From Pseudomonas capeferrum (lineage in GTDB: Bacteria; Pseudomonadota; Gammaproteobacteria; Pseudomonadales; Pseudomonadaceae), in the NCBI RefSeq assembly GCF_013523055.1, contig NZ_JAAMQM010000009.1, forward strand, positions 1 to 64,000: DNA of 64,000 bases, given 5' to 3'. Below are positions 46,239 through 56,283 of the stretch, piece by piece (within the stretch, counting starts at the first letter, position 1; every line of letters begins with the position of its first letter). The notes below the pieces were generated by a model. That model did not search any database, was not told where the DNA came from, and saw nothing but the letters and a program-made list of their open reading frames with translations. The translations under genes and the position numbers were made by a program.

Positions 46239-47246
46239 TTACCAGGCGACCCCAAACCCTGCGGTATAGCGCGTCTTGTCCAGATCGCTGTCGCGGGTGC
46301 CACTGATGAAGTCCTTCTCGGCCTTGAGATTGAGCGAGGCCCACTCGGTGACCTTGTAGCGCAGGCCGACTTCGGCATCGAGCGAGTAATCGGCGACATT
46401 GCCGATCGGCTTGCCCAACTCGCCATTGGTGAACAGTTCGACGGTCTTGCCGATGAGGTAGCGGTTGTAGTCCCATTTCACTGCGACGGCGTAGAAGTTG
46501 TCCTTGCCGCCGTCGGCATATTCGTAATCGGTGCGGTTGACCAGCGAGCCCAGGGAGAAAGCGCCCAGCTCGTCATCCCAGAACTGGTAGCCGGGGCCGG
46601 TACCGAGGGTGCGCTGGCGAGCAAGGTCCTCGACATGGTCGCGCGTATAGGCCGCCCGTCCCTGCCAGAACCACTTATCGGTAATGAAGCGGTCGATGGC
46701 GTATTCGGCGCTCCAGTTGTTGGTCGTGGTGACATCGTCCTTGGTCTCACGGTTGTATTCGCCCTCGGCATTGTGCCGCCAGCGCCCGTGGCGGGCCGTG
46801 GTCTTGAACCCGATATCGTAGTCGTCCGTGTCGTTTTCGGCACGCTTGTAATCCAGTGCCAGATCGACATTCCCTTTCCACACCAGGTCTTCGACCACAG
46901 GCTTGGGCTTCATGATCTGGGCGATGCTGGCGAGCTCGACGGTCTTGGGGGCGTCACCATTGGCCAACGTGACCTTGCCCGGTTCAGCGGCATGCAGCGA
47001 CTTGGCGCGCTCACCGTTGTAGGCATCCTGCTTGACCAGCAACTCCTGGTCGCTCTCCAGGGTCTTGACCTCTTTCCAGTCCAAGGAAACGGCGCCACCA
47101 TAGGTGGTCTGCAGCAACAGCTTGCCGCCATCGAAGACCGTGATCTTGCCGCTCAGCTTGTCACCATTCTTCATCCATACGGTGTCGGCAAGGGCGGGGG
47201 AGCAGATGGAAGCAACGGCAACACACAACAAAGCTCTAGAATACAT
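46239..47246 (-). CDS. DUF481 outer-membrane beta-barrel protein
   Basis: A 335-residue exported protein with a signal peptide (MYSRALLCVAVASICSPALA, cleavage before DTVWMK). An N-terminal segment carries GDKLSGKITVFDGGKLLLQT. The DUF481 (YdiY-like) domain is rich in alternating aromatic strands and ends in a C-terminal aromatic residue (YTAGFGVAW), as outer-membrane barrels do. The function is unknown. It is divergent from the alkyltransferase-like gene. Confidence 0.85.
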   Translation of the reverse strand: MYSRALLCVAVASICSPALADTVWMKNGDKLSGKITVFDGGKLLLQTTYGGAVSLDWKEVKTLESDQELLVKQDAYNGERAKSLHAAEPGKVTLANGDAPKTVELASIAQIMKPKPVVEDLVWKGNVDLALDYKRAENDTDDYDIGFKTTARHGRWRHNAEGEYNRETKDDVTTTNNWSAEYAIDRFITDKWFWQGRAAYTRDHVEDLARQRTLGTGPGYQFWDDELGAFSLGSLVNRTDYEYADGGKDNFYAVAVKWDYNRYLIGKTVELFTNGELGKPIGNVADYSLDAEVGLRYKVTEWASLNLKAEKDFISGTRDSDLDKTRYTAGFGVAW

Positions 47247-47398
47247 AGACTGACTACGGGTTCGGTTTGACGAAAAAGCCGGGCATTATCCAGATACCTA
47301 CGACCAGAGCAAGGACAGACCGGACCTATGCCGACGAGTTCAATTCTCACTTGCGCCTGCGATTGCGCCTGTTTCGTCCACATCCCAGGGATCCCGTG

Positions 47399-47752
47399 AT
47401 GTGTGCGGCACCGCGACTGACGACCGATGAGGCCGAGGCCCGACGAATGGCACTGTATTCGGTGCTCGGACAGATCCCGAGCGGCCGAGTGGTCAGCTAT
47501 GGCCAGCTCGCCGAACTGGCGGGGTTCAGGCAAGCGGCACGCTGGGTCGGTCGTACGCTCGGCCAGTTGCCGGCCGATACCCGTCTCCCCTGGCATCGTG
47601 TACTCGGCGCCAACGGCCGACTGAGCCTGGCCCTCGGTACGCCCGGTGGCGACGAACAGCGCGCCAGACTACGTGCCGAAGGGGTCGGCGTGCACAATAA
47701 TCGTGTGGATATGACGCGCCATGGCTGGCGTCCGATGGAGTACAGCGGTTAG
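47399..47752 (+). CDS. alkyltransferase-like protein (ATL, MGMT family without the active Cys)
   Basis: A 117-residue DNA-binding protein of the O6-alkylguanine transferase family. The helix-turn-helix recognition region (GRVVSYGQLAELAGF...RWVGRTLGQ) is intact. The PCHRV active-site motif reads PWHRV, so the alkyl-acceptor cysteine is replaced by tryptophan. ATL proteins flag O6-alkylguanine for nucleotide excision repair instead of repairing it. The ATG at 47399 begins the conserved part. Confidence 0.85.
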   Translation: MCAAPRLTTDEAEARRMALYSVLGQIPSGRVVSYGQLAELAGFRQAARWVGRTLGQLPADTRLPWHRVLGANGRLSLALGTPGGDEQRARLRAEGVGVHNNRVDMTRHGWRPMEYSG

Positions 47753-47795
47753 AGTGCGCGCTTTGTTTTCGTAAACTTGAGGCAGATGTTGGCCC

Positions 47796-49343
47796 ATGCC
47801 CCGTAAAACCTGGCGCGCTGCGCTCGCTGCCTATGCCAGCCCGTCAACCTTGGTCCTGTTGCTGCTCGGCTTCGCCGCCGGCCTCCCCTACATGCTGGTG
47901 TTCTCGACGCTATCGGTCTGGTTGCGCGAGGCGGGAGTAGCCCGCGAGACCATTGGCTATGCCAGCCTGATCGGCTTGGCCTATGCCTTCAAATGGGTCT
48001 GGTCACCCCTGCTCGACCAATGGCGCCTGCCGGTGCTCGGGCGGCTGGGTCGCCGCCGCTCATGGCTGCTGCTGTCCCAGGTGCTTGTGGTTGTCGGCTT
48101 GATTGGCATGGGCCTGTGCGATCCGCAAAGGCATCTCTCCTGGTTGATCGCCCTGGCGGTGCTGGTGGCATTCGCCTCGGCTACCCAGGACATCGCCGTC
48201 GACGCCTACCGCTTGGAGATCGCCGACGACCAGCGCCAGGCCGCCCTCGCCGCCAGCTACATGGCCGGCTACCGGATTGCCGCACTGCTCGCTACCGCCG
48301 GTGCATTGTTCTTTGCCGAGTGGTTCGGCTCCACCGGCTTCAGCTACCTGCACCAAGCCTGGACGGGCACCTACATGCTGTTCGGCGTGCTGATGCTGCC
48401 CGCGGTGTTCACGACCCTGGTGATGCGAGAACCACCGGTGCCGTTGCGCACCCAGCTATCGGCCGCGCGCTATGGCCTGAGCCACCAACTGGCTTCGGTA
48501 TTCGTCCTGATCGTCCTGCTGGTCTCGGTACCGGCGATGTTCACCCAGCTGTTCAACACCGATTGGGCCAGCGTCGTGCTCGGCACCGCGACACCGCTGG
48601 ACCTGCTTATGGAAGACCGCGCCTTCCTGCGAGCGATCCTCTATATCAGTCTGTCCTGGGCCTGCCTGTCGTCCATGGGGCGCCGCGGTCTCGCGCCGGT
48701 GCTGACACCGATCAACGATTTCATCGCGCGCTATCGCTGGCAGGCACTGTTGCTGCTCGGTCTGATCGCGACCTATCGCATGTCGGACACCGTCATGGGG
48801 GTGATGGCCAACGTGTTCTACATCGACCAGGGCTTCACCAAGGATCAGATCGCCAGTGTCAGCAAGATCTTCGGCCTGATCATGACCCTGGTCGGCGCTG
48901 GCGCCGGTGGCCTGCTGATCGTGCGCTTCGGGATCATGCCGATCCTGTTCATCGGCGGCGCGGCGTCTGCGGCAACCAACATCCTGTTCCTGATGCTGGC
49001 CGACATGGGGCCGAACCTGCAGATGCTGATCGTGACCATCTCGCTCGACAACTTCAGCTCGGGCCTGGCCACCTCGGCGTTCGTGGCCTACTTGTCGAGC
49101 CTGACCAACCTGAAGTTCTCGGCGACCCAATACGCCCTGCTCAGCTCGATCATGCTGCTGTTACCGCGCCTCATCGGTGGCTACTCAGGCGTCATAGTCG
49201 AGAAATTCGGTTATCACGACTTCTTCCTCATCACTGCCCTGCTGGGCGTGCCGACCTTGATCCTGATCGCCCTGCAGTGGCGACAGGACAATGGCCGCGG
49301 CAAGCAGGTGCCGGCCGAGCAGACCGCTACCGACCAGACTTGA
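47796..49343 (+). CDS. ampG: AmpG-family muropeptide permease
   Basis: A 515-residue MFS permease of the AmpG type that imports GlcNAc-anhydroMurNAc peptides for cell-wall recycling and AmpR/AmpC signalling. It has about 12-14 helices. Features include the N-terminal GFAAGLPYMLVFSTLSVWLREAG block, the MFS loop DQWRLPVLGRLGRRRSW and SATQDIAVDAYRLE. It matches AmpG of P. aeruginosa in context (beside panE and yajQ). Confidence 0.9.
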   Translation: MPRKTWRAALAAYASPSTLVLLLLGFAAGLPYMLVFSTLSVWLREAGVARETIGYASLIGLAYAFKWVWSPLLDQWRLPVLGRLGRRRSWLLLSQVLVVVGLIGMGLCDPQRHLSWLIALAVLVAFASATQDIAVDAYRLEIADDQRQAALAASYMAGYRIAALLATAGALFFAEWFGSTGFSYLHQAWTGTYMLFGVLMLPAVFTTLVMREPPVPLRTQLSAARYGLSHQLASVFVLIVLLVSVPAMFTQLFNTDWASVVLGTATPLDLLMEDRAFLRAILYISLSWACLSSMGRRGLAPVLTPINDFIARYRWQALLLLGLIATYRMSDTVMGVMANVFYIDQGFTKDQIASVSKIFGLIMTLVGAGAGGLLIVRFGIMPILFIGGAASAATNILFLMLADMGPNLQMLIVTISLDNFSSGLATSAFVAYLSSLTNLKFSATQYALLSSIMLLLPRLIGGYSGVIVEKFGYHDFFLITALLGVPTLILIALQWRQDNGRGKQVPAEQTATDQT

Positions 49344-49355
49344 GCACGCAAGTGG

Positions 49356-50606
49356 CTACCCCGCGGTAGCCCCTTGAGCGTCTCGTGCCTTGGCTCCGAG
49401 CATTGCCCACAATGGCACCAGGGCCAAGGCGCCGGCCACACCCGCGGCCACGGCAAAGTGCAGCAGGCTCGCGCCGGCACCGAGCATGGCAAGCACGACA
49501 CCGCCCAGCCCCAACAGCGCAATGGTAATCATGCCGAGCATCGCCGACACGAGTCCCTTGCTCTGGTCGCTGGCGAACAGCGTCATGCGATACAGCACGG
49601 CGTTGGCAATACCCAGCCCCAAGGCGTAAAGAGAAAGTCCCGCGACGAGACTCGTCACCGTCGACCAGCACCACGTGGCGACGACCATGCCTACCAGGCC
49701 TATCAGGTAAGGCCAGAGAGCACCCTGTACCAGGCTTGGCAGCGGATAGCGGTCAGCGATACGGTTGATGATCAGGTTACCCAGGATCAATCCGCCAAAG
49801 ACCGGAAGCTGCCACAACGCATAGGCCATGGTGCTCAGTCCTTCGTCGGCGATCAGCAGCACGGGGGACAGGCCGATCCAACCGATCAGCGGCAGGCTTA
49901 CCAGCCCAAGCGCGGTACTACCGGCGACGAAGCGTCGATTGGACAGCAGCTGGCCATAGCCCTTGAGCAGGGGTACCAGTTCGATAGGTGTGAAGGACAG
50001 GCGCGTGCCATCGCGGCGCTCGACGCCCAATGTCTCGGGCATCAAGCGATAGAGCGCCACCCAGGTCAGCACGGCACCGCCCGCGAAGGCAAGGAACAGC
50101 CAGCGCCAGTCCAGCCATTGCAGCATCAAGGTTCCGACCAGGGGACCGAGCAGCGGCGAGAGCATGGCAATGTTGGCCAGCAAGGCCATCATGCGCACTG
50201 CGTCACCTTCGCTGAATGCCTCGTTCAAGGCCGGATAGCTGACCGTGACCACGAAACCCAGGCCGATACCCTGCAACAGACGCAACAGGTTGAACATGCC
50301 GATATCGTGAGCCCAATAGGTCGCCAGGCATGCCACGCCGAAGAACGCGCAACCGACCAGCAGCAGCGGCCGCCGACCATAACGGTCGGCGAGCGGCCCG
50401 ATCAGCCATTGCAACACGACGCCACCCAGCAGGTAGAGGTTGAGGGCGTGCGGAATGTACTCCGGGCTGGCCTTCAATTCGGCGACCACCACCGGCATGG
50501 CGGGCATGACCGCGTCGCTGGCCAGGTAGGTCAGCAACTCGAACAATGCCAGGATCAATGCGAAACCTAAGGCTCGCCGGGGCGTGATATGCAGTAAAGG
50601 TGTCAT
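49356..50606 (-). CDS. MdfA-like MFS multidrug exporter
   Basis: A 416-residue, 12-helix MFS exporter. It shows the MdfA/DHA1 pattern: an acidic residue in TM1 (FELLTYLASDAVMPAMP), motif A as GPLADRYGRRPLLL, and SYPALNEAFSE followed by NIAMLSPLLGPLVG. Start at 50606 (MTPLLHITPRR) rather than the 50963 frame, which would add over 100 non-conserved residues. It should export cationic or neutral drugs. It converges on ampG, with only 12 bases between the ends. Confidence 0.88.
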   Translation of the reverse strand: MTPLLHITPRRALGFALILALFELLTYLASDAVMPAMPVVVAELKASPEYIPHALNLYLLGGVVLQWLIGPLADRYGRRPLLLVGCAFFGVACLATYWAHDIGMFNLLRLLQGIGLGFVVTVSYPALNEAFSEGDAVRMMALLANIAMLSPLLGPLVGTLMLQWLDWRWLFLAFAGGAVLTWVALYRLMPETLGVERRDGTRLSFTPIELVPLLKGYGQLLSNRRFVAGSTALGLVSLPLIGWIGLSPVLLIADEGLSTMAYALWQLPVFGGLILGNLIINRIADRYPLPSLVQGALWPYLIGLVGMVVATWCWSTVTSLVAGLSLYALGLGIANAVLYRMTLFASDQSKGLVSAMLGMITIALLGLGGVVLAMLGAGASLLHFAVAAGVAGALALVPLWAMLGAKARDAQGATAG

Positions 50607-51017
50607 GAGACTCGGGCCGAAGCGGGCTGACCTGGCCACTCGCAGGACAGGCCAAGGATGATTGAGAACACAGGGTGCGTTGCCAGGCAGATGCCGGAAT
50701 GATGCTCGGTCGTGCCAAGCGGGGACCTTGAGGGCCGACAGTATGCCGTGCTCCAGGCCATCCCTCCAGCACATGAGCCGGTTGGCATGGCGCGTAGGCT
50801 GCACAGGAGCCGCGACGAGCAACGATGCGTTTCGGGGAAGTTTCGGATTGAACGGGCCGACCAGGCCTGAAGCCAGGATGGAAATCAGGGCATTGATCGA
50901 GAACGGATGACGTCCTGCCAGTATCCGGATGGACAGGGGCCACGCAGCGATGCCTACCGGCATGCGCTGCGTGGCCCCTGTGACCGGAAGCCGTGTTGCG
51001 GTCTGACAGCCGCAACT
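50607..51017. other. gap between the MdfA-like and MscS-family genes
   Basis: A 411-base stretch without a believable gene; the frames are unconserved shadows. It holds the leftward promoter region of the exporter and, toward the right end, two hairpins (separate entry) that follow the mscS-type gene. Confidence 0.55.
50934..51017 (-). terminator. paired hairpins after the MscS-family gene
   Basis: A 16-bp stem, CAGGGGCCACGCAGCG (about 50936-50951) with CGCTGCGTGGCCCCTG (about 50965-50980), and directly next to the mscS stop a GTTGCGG / CCGCAAC stem. Neither has a clear T-run, but the long GC stem should stall or stabilise the leftward transcript. Confidence 0.55.
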
Positions 51018-51875
51018 TTACTGTGTGGCGGCTTCCTGCGCGGGAGCTTCCTGCACGACACGAATCACCCGCTGCGGGAACGGAATGTCGATGCCTTCGG
51101 CCTTGAGACGGTCACGGGTCTGCTCGTTGAGCATGAACATCAAGCCCCAGTAGTCGGGCGTCTTGACCCAGACTCGCAGGGAGACGGTGATCGAGCTGTC
51201 ACCCAGCTCGGAAACCACCGCCTGCGGCGCAGGCTCTGGCAGCACCCGCGGGTCCTTGGCCAGCTCGAGCAACACGCCGCGGGCCTTCTGCAGGTCCGCT
51301 TCGTAATCCACGCCGACGTTGAACACCACCTGTCGGGTCGGCTGACGGTTGTAGTTGGTGATGATGCCGTTCGACAGGCTGCCGTTGGGCACGATCACCG
51401 TCTTGTTGTCACCGGTACGCAGTACGGTATGGAAAATCTGGATGCTGTCGACGGTACCGCTGACACCCTGCGCCTCGATCCAGTCACCCAGGCGGAACGG
51501 CCGGAACAGCAGGATCAGCACGCCACCGGCGAAGTTCGCCAGGCTGCCCTGCAGAGCCAGGCCGATGGCCAGGCCGGCGGCACCGATGGCAGCCACGAAG
51601 GAGGTGGTCTCGATACCGATCATCGATGCCACGCTGACCAGCAGGAGAATCTTGAAAATGATGTTGGCGAGGGTGCTGATGAAGCTCTGCAGCGCCGCAT
51701 CGTCGTTGCGCAGGTGAACCAGCCTGCCCAGACGCTGACTGACCCTGTTGGTGACCCACCAGCCGATAGCCAGGGTCATCAGCGCCAGCAGCACACGGCT
51801 GCCGTATTCCATGATCAAGGGAATCCACGTCTGCGACGTCCTGACCAGCTGATCGACTTCAGCATTCAAATCCAT
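51018..51875 (-). CDS. MscS-family mechanosensitive channel
   Basis: A 285-residue small-conductance mechanosensitive channel. Helices lie at about 20-45 and 60-85. The pore-lining TM3 has the Gly/Ala pattern AAIGAAGLAIGLALQGSLANFAGG, followed by the beta domain (PFRLGDWIEAQGVSGTVDSI). It opens under hypo-osmotic shock to release solutes. Start: ATG 51875 is best because AGGAG at 51882-51886 is 6 bases upstream; ATG 51881 would be only about one base from it. Confidence 0.92.
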   Translation of the reverse strand: MDLNAEVDQLVRTSQTWIPLIMEYGSRVLLALMTLAIGWWVTNRVSQRLGRLVHLRNDDAALQSFISTLANIIFKILLLVSVASMIGIETTSFVAAIGAAGLAIGLALQGSLANFAGGVLILLFRPFRLGDWIEAQGVSGTVDSIQIFHTVLRTGDNKTVIVPNGSLSNGIITNYNRQPTRQVVFNVGVDYEADLQKARGVLLELAKDPRVLPEPAPQAVVSELGDSSITVSLRVWVKTPDYWGLMFMLNEQTRDRLKAEGIDIPFPQRVIRVVQEAPAQEAATQ

Positions 51876-51881
51876 ATTCAT

Positions 51882-51886
51882 CTCCT
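51882..51886 (-). promoter_or_regulatory. ribosome-binding site fixing the MscS start
   Basis: AGGAG read leftward, six bases before ATG 51875. The neighbouring ATG 51881 and the upstream 51908 start lack usable spacing. Confidence 0.7.
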
Positions 51887-51989
51887 GATGCCAAGCGGCT
51901 AGAAACAAGAAAACATGCCGCAGTGGTTGCAGCCTTCACAGGAACCTGGGACATCGTCATGCAATCCCGGTTCCTGGAGAACGAGCGCA

Positions 51990-52475
51990 TCAGTCACGGA
52001 AGTTGTTGAACTGCAGCGGCATGTCGAACTCTTTGGCACGCAGGGCGGCAATGGCTTCCTGAAGGTCATCGCGCTTCTTGCCGGTGACGCGTACCTGTTC
52101 GCCCTGAATGGCTGCCTGCACCTTGAGCTTGGCATCCTTGATGTGCGCGACGATCTTCTTCGCCAACTCCTTGTCGATGCCCTCGCGGAACTTGGCTTCC
52201 TGTTTCATTTCCTTGCCGGACGCATAGGCATCCTTGACCTCCAGACATTTGACGTCGATCTTGCGCTTGACCAGTGCCAGGCGCAGGATCTCGATCATCG
52301 CCTCGAGCTGGAAGTCGGCTTCGGCAGTCAGCAGCACGGTCTGTTCCTTGTCCTTGAACTCGAAACTGCCCTTGCCCTTGAGGTCGTAGCGGCGGTCCAG
52401 TTCCTTCACCGCGTTTTCCACCGCGTTGGTCACTTCGTGCTTGTCCAGTTCCGATACCACGTCGAACGAAGGCAT
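51990..52475 (-). CDS. yajQ: YajQ nucleotide-binding protein
   Basis: A 161-residue YajQ (UPF0234) protein of two ferredoxin-like domains. The start [22 protein letters not shown] and the LRFQ-like C-terminus LQFNNFRD are typical. Family members bind c-di-GMP or other nucleotides in some bacteria and act as co-regulators. The start at 52475 is chosen by homology; the open frame extends upstream. Confidence 0.93.
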   Translation of the reverse strand: MPSFDVVSELDKHEVTNAVENAVKELDRRYDLKGKGSFEFKDKEQTVLLTAEADFQLEAMIEILRLALVKRKIDVKCLEVKDAYASGKEMKQEAKFREGIDKELAKKIVAHIKDAKLKVQAAIQGEQVRVTGKKRDDLQEAIAALRAKEFDMPLQFNNFRD

Positions 52476-52574
52476 GGTGTGTCTCCAAAAAATAAAGTCG
52501 CACCCGCTTCGAGACGTATCGCCCTGCCCAGGCAAGGACAACCGACCCTTGGCGATGGAGCGCGACAGGTTTGA

Positions 52575-53534
<960 letters not shown>

Positions 53535-53567
53535 CGGCGGCGCTACCCTGCCCTTTCATCCCAACGA

Positions 53568-55616
53568 GTGGACATCGCCTTGCCCATGACCCTGCGCCAA
53601 CGCCTGGAAAATCTCCCGGTCGGGCAGAAACTGCTGGCGGCGCTACTGGTGCTGCTGGTCACCATTCTGCTGGTCGCCAACCTCACCTTTATCAGTGCCG
53701 CCTACTGGATCACCCAGGAAAGCATGGCGCCGCAGGCCCTGCAGACCATCGGCCGACTGATCTCCACGCCTCAGCTGGCGATGCGCGCAGGTGAATCGCC
53801 GGAGGCGGCCACGGCGTTGCTCGAGGAGCTGGACAGCTACTCGCCGCTGCGCGCAGCGGCACTCTATGGCAGCGACGGTCGCATGCTCGCCCAGCTGCAG
53901 CACGGTGAAGCGCTGCCGTTGCCCAAGCGCTATCGCAATATCGAAGGGTGGCGCCTGACCGAATTTCGCAGTACCCAGCTGATCCCCTTGCCGAAGCGCG
54001 GCAGCCCGCCGTCGCATCTGTTGCTGGTCGCCAGCAGCGAGCTGCCAACTGCCTTCTACACCGGCACACTGACTGCGAGCCTGGGCATCCTGGTGTTCGG
54101 CATCTTGCTATGGGTCGTCATTGCACGGCAGATCAAGCGCTTGATCACTCAGCCGATCAACCAGCTCGAGGAGCTGACCCGCCAGGTCACGCGCGAGGAG
54201 AGCTATGCACTGCGCGCCCTGCGCGGCAACGATGATGAAATCGGCAGCCTGGCGGAGGCGTTCAACACCATGCTGTCGCGCATCGAGGCCCGTGAGCAGC
54301 AGCTCAAGCGCACACGCGACGAGTTCCAGCACGCCTATGACCAGGCCCAGGGGCTGGCCGAGGAAACCCGCCATACCAATCGCAAGCTGGAGCTGGAAGT
54401 CCAGGTGCGCAGCAAGATCGAGAAAAAGCTCACGGGCTTCCAGAACTATCTCAACAGCATCATCGATTCGATGCCTTCAGCTTTGATCGCACTCGACGAG
54501 CTGCTCTATGTCACCCAGTGGAATCACGAAGCTACCGTGCTTTCCGGCACGCCGCTGGACGAGGCACTCAACCAGCCGATCTTCATCGCCTTCGAACCGC
54601 TCAGGCCATTCCTGCCACAACTCAAGCAGAGCGTGGAGAAACACCAGGTGGCGAAGATCGAGCGGGTAACCTGGACCAAGGCCGATGAAGTTCGTCACTA
54701 CGCGCTGACGTTCTACCCCTTGATGGGCGGCGGCGGACGCGGGGTGGTGATCCGCATCGACGACATTACCCAGCGCCTGTCGCTGGAAGAGATGATGGTG
54801 CAGTCGGAAAAGATGCTGTCGGTAGGCGGGCTGGCTGCCGGCATGGCCCATGAGATCAACAACCCGCTGGGCGCCATCCTGCACAATGTTCAGAACATTC
54901 GTCGACGCTTGTCGGCGGATCTTCCTCGCAACCAGGAACAAGCCGACGAATTGGGTATCGACCTGGCAACGGTCAACCGCTACCTGCAGAGTCGCGAAGT
55001 GCCACAGCTGCTCGACGGCATCCAGCAGGCCGGTGCGCGCGCCGCGAAGATCGTCACCCACATGCTCAGCTTCAGCCGTCGCAGCGATCGCCAGCTGGTG
55101 CCCTGCGACCTGCCGGCACTGATCGATCAGGCGGTCGAGATCGCCGGCAGCGATTTCGACCTGGCGATCGGCTTCGACTTCAAGGGCCAGGCGATCATCC
55201 GCCAGTTCGATCCGCGTTTGGGGCCGGTACCCTGTACTGCCAACGAACTGGAGCAGGTGCTACTCAACCTGCTCAAGAATGCCGCTCAGGCCATCCATCA
55301 ACGACCCGACGGCAGTGAGCCGGGACAGATCATCCTGCGCACTCGACTCAACCCGCCTTGGGCGGAAATCCAGGTCGAGGACAACGGCGTGGGCATGCCC
55401 GAAACCGTGCGCAAACGTACCTTCGAGCCCTTCTTTACCACCAAGGAAATCGGCCAGGGCACAGGCCTCGGACTCTCCGTGTCGTATTTCATCATTACCA
55501 ACAACCACAAGGGGCAGATGGAAGTGCAGTCGACGCCCGGCCAGGGTACCTGCTTCACGCTACGCCTGCCCCTCAGCCCACCGGTGCCTGGCGCGCCGGA
55601 TAAGAAGGAGCCATGA
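53568..55616 (+). CDS. orphan membrane sensor histidine kinase with PAS domain
   Basis: A 682-residue histidine kinase. TM1 is at about 22-48 and a periplasmic domain of about 110 residues follows. TM2 is near 165-188, then HAMP, a coiled coil, a PAS-like segment (FQNYLNSIIDSMPSALIALDE) and an HATPase core. The H box is AAGMAHEINNPLGAIL, the N box NLLKNAAQAI, and the G boxes VEDNGVGMPE and GTGLGLSVSYFI. No response regulator gene is adjacent. An alternative start is ATG 53586. It overlaps the cobalamin adenosyltransferase gene by 4 bases. It resembles PA4398-like sensors linked to swarming and biofilm. Confidence 0.88.
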   Translation: MDIALPMTLRQRLENLPVGQKLLAALLVLLVTILLVANLTFISAAYWITQESMAPQALQTIGRLISTPQLAMRAGESPEAATALLEELDSYSPLRAAALYGSDGRMLAQLQHGEALPLPKRYRNIEGWRLTEFRSTQLIPLPKRGSPPSHLLLVASSELPTAFYTGTLTASLGILVFGILLWVVIARQIKRLITQPINQLEELTRQVTREESYALRALRGNDDEIGSLAEAFNTMLSRIEAREQQLKRTRDEFQHAYDQAQGLAEETRHTNRKLELEVQVRSKIEKKLTGFQNYLNSIIDSMPSALIALDELLYVTQWNHEATVLSGTPLDEALNQPIFIAFEPLRPFLPQLKQSVEKHQVAKIERVTWTKADEVRHYALTFYPLMGGGGRGVVIRIDDITQRLSLEEMMVQSEKMLSVGGLAAGMAHEINNPLGAILHNVQNIRRRLSADLPRNQEQADELGIDLATVNRYLQSREVPQLLDGIQQAGARAAKIVTHMLSFSRRSDRQLVPCDLPALIDQAVEIAGSDFDLAIGFDFKGQAIIRQFDPRLGPVPCTANELEQVLLNLLKNAAQAIHQRPDGSEPGQIILRTRLNPPWAEIQVEDNGVGMPETVRKRTFEPFFTTKEIGQGTGLGLSVSYFIITNNHKGQMEVQSTPGQGTCFTLRLPLSPPVPGAPDKKEP

Positions 55617-56179
55617 CCATGGGTTTTCGCCTGTCGAAGATCTACACCCGCACCGGAGACAAAGGCGAGACCGGCCTGGGGGACGGACGTCGCGTACCCA
55701 AGGATCACCCACGCATCGAGGCCATCGGTGAAGTCGACAGTCTCAACAGCCAGCTCGGCCTGTTGCTGGCGGGGCTTACCGAACAGGGGTTGAGTGAGGT
55801 CGTCGAGGTGCTCGCGCCTTGTCAGCACCGCCTGTTCGATCTGGGCGGAGAGCTGGCGATGCCGTCTTACCGTGCCTTGGATCAGGCCGAGATCGAGCGC
55901 CTGGAAACGGTCATCGACCGCTGGAACGAAGAAATGGGCCCCCTGGAGAACTTCATCCTGCCCAGCGGTTCGGCATTGGTAGCCCAGGCCCATGTGTGCC
56001 GCAGCCTTGCCCGTAGCGCCGAGCGGCGTTGCCAGCAACTCAATGCCCTGGAGCCTCTGGAAGGCGTCGGCCTGGCTTACATCAACCGTCTCTCGGACCT
56101 GCTGTTTGTCGCTGCCCGAATCATCGGCAGACGCCAAGGCGTGCCTGAAGTCTTGTGGCAGGCCGCGGAGAAGCCCTGA
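55613..56179 (+). CDS. ATP:cob(I)alamin adenosyltransferase (PduO type)
   Basis: A 188-residue PduO-type adenosyltransferase that makes adenosylcobalamin. It has the N-terminal ATP-binding KIYTRTGDKGETGLGDGRRVPKD and the C-terminal CRSLARSAERR and YINRLSDLLFVAAR segments. It overlaps the histidine kinase stop by 4 bases (ATGA), so the two share translation although the functions look unrelated. Confidence 0.9.
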   Translation: MTMGFRLSKIYTRTGDKGETGLGDGRRVPKDHPRIEAIGEVDSLNSQLGLLLAGLTEQGLSEVVEVLAPCQHRLFDLGGELAMPSYRALDQAEIERLETVIDRWNEEMGPLENFILPSGSALVAQAHVCRSLARSAERRCQQLNALEPLEGVGLAYINRLSDLLFVAARIIGRRQGVPEVLWQAAEKP

Positions 56180-56283
56180 CATCGAGGGTGTCCAGGCTGC
56201 CGTGCAACCCGCTGCAAACTTCGCCAACCGCCTGCGTGCGGGGCGCTACGGTAAGCGGCTGAGGCTAATCACGCCACGCCGTG

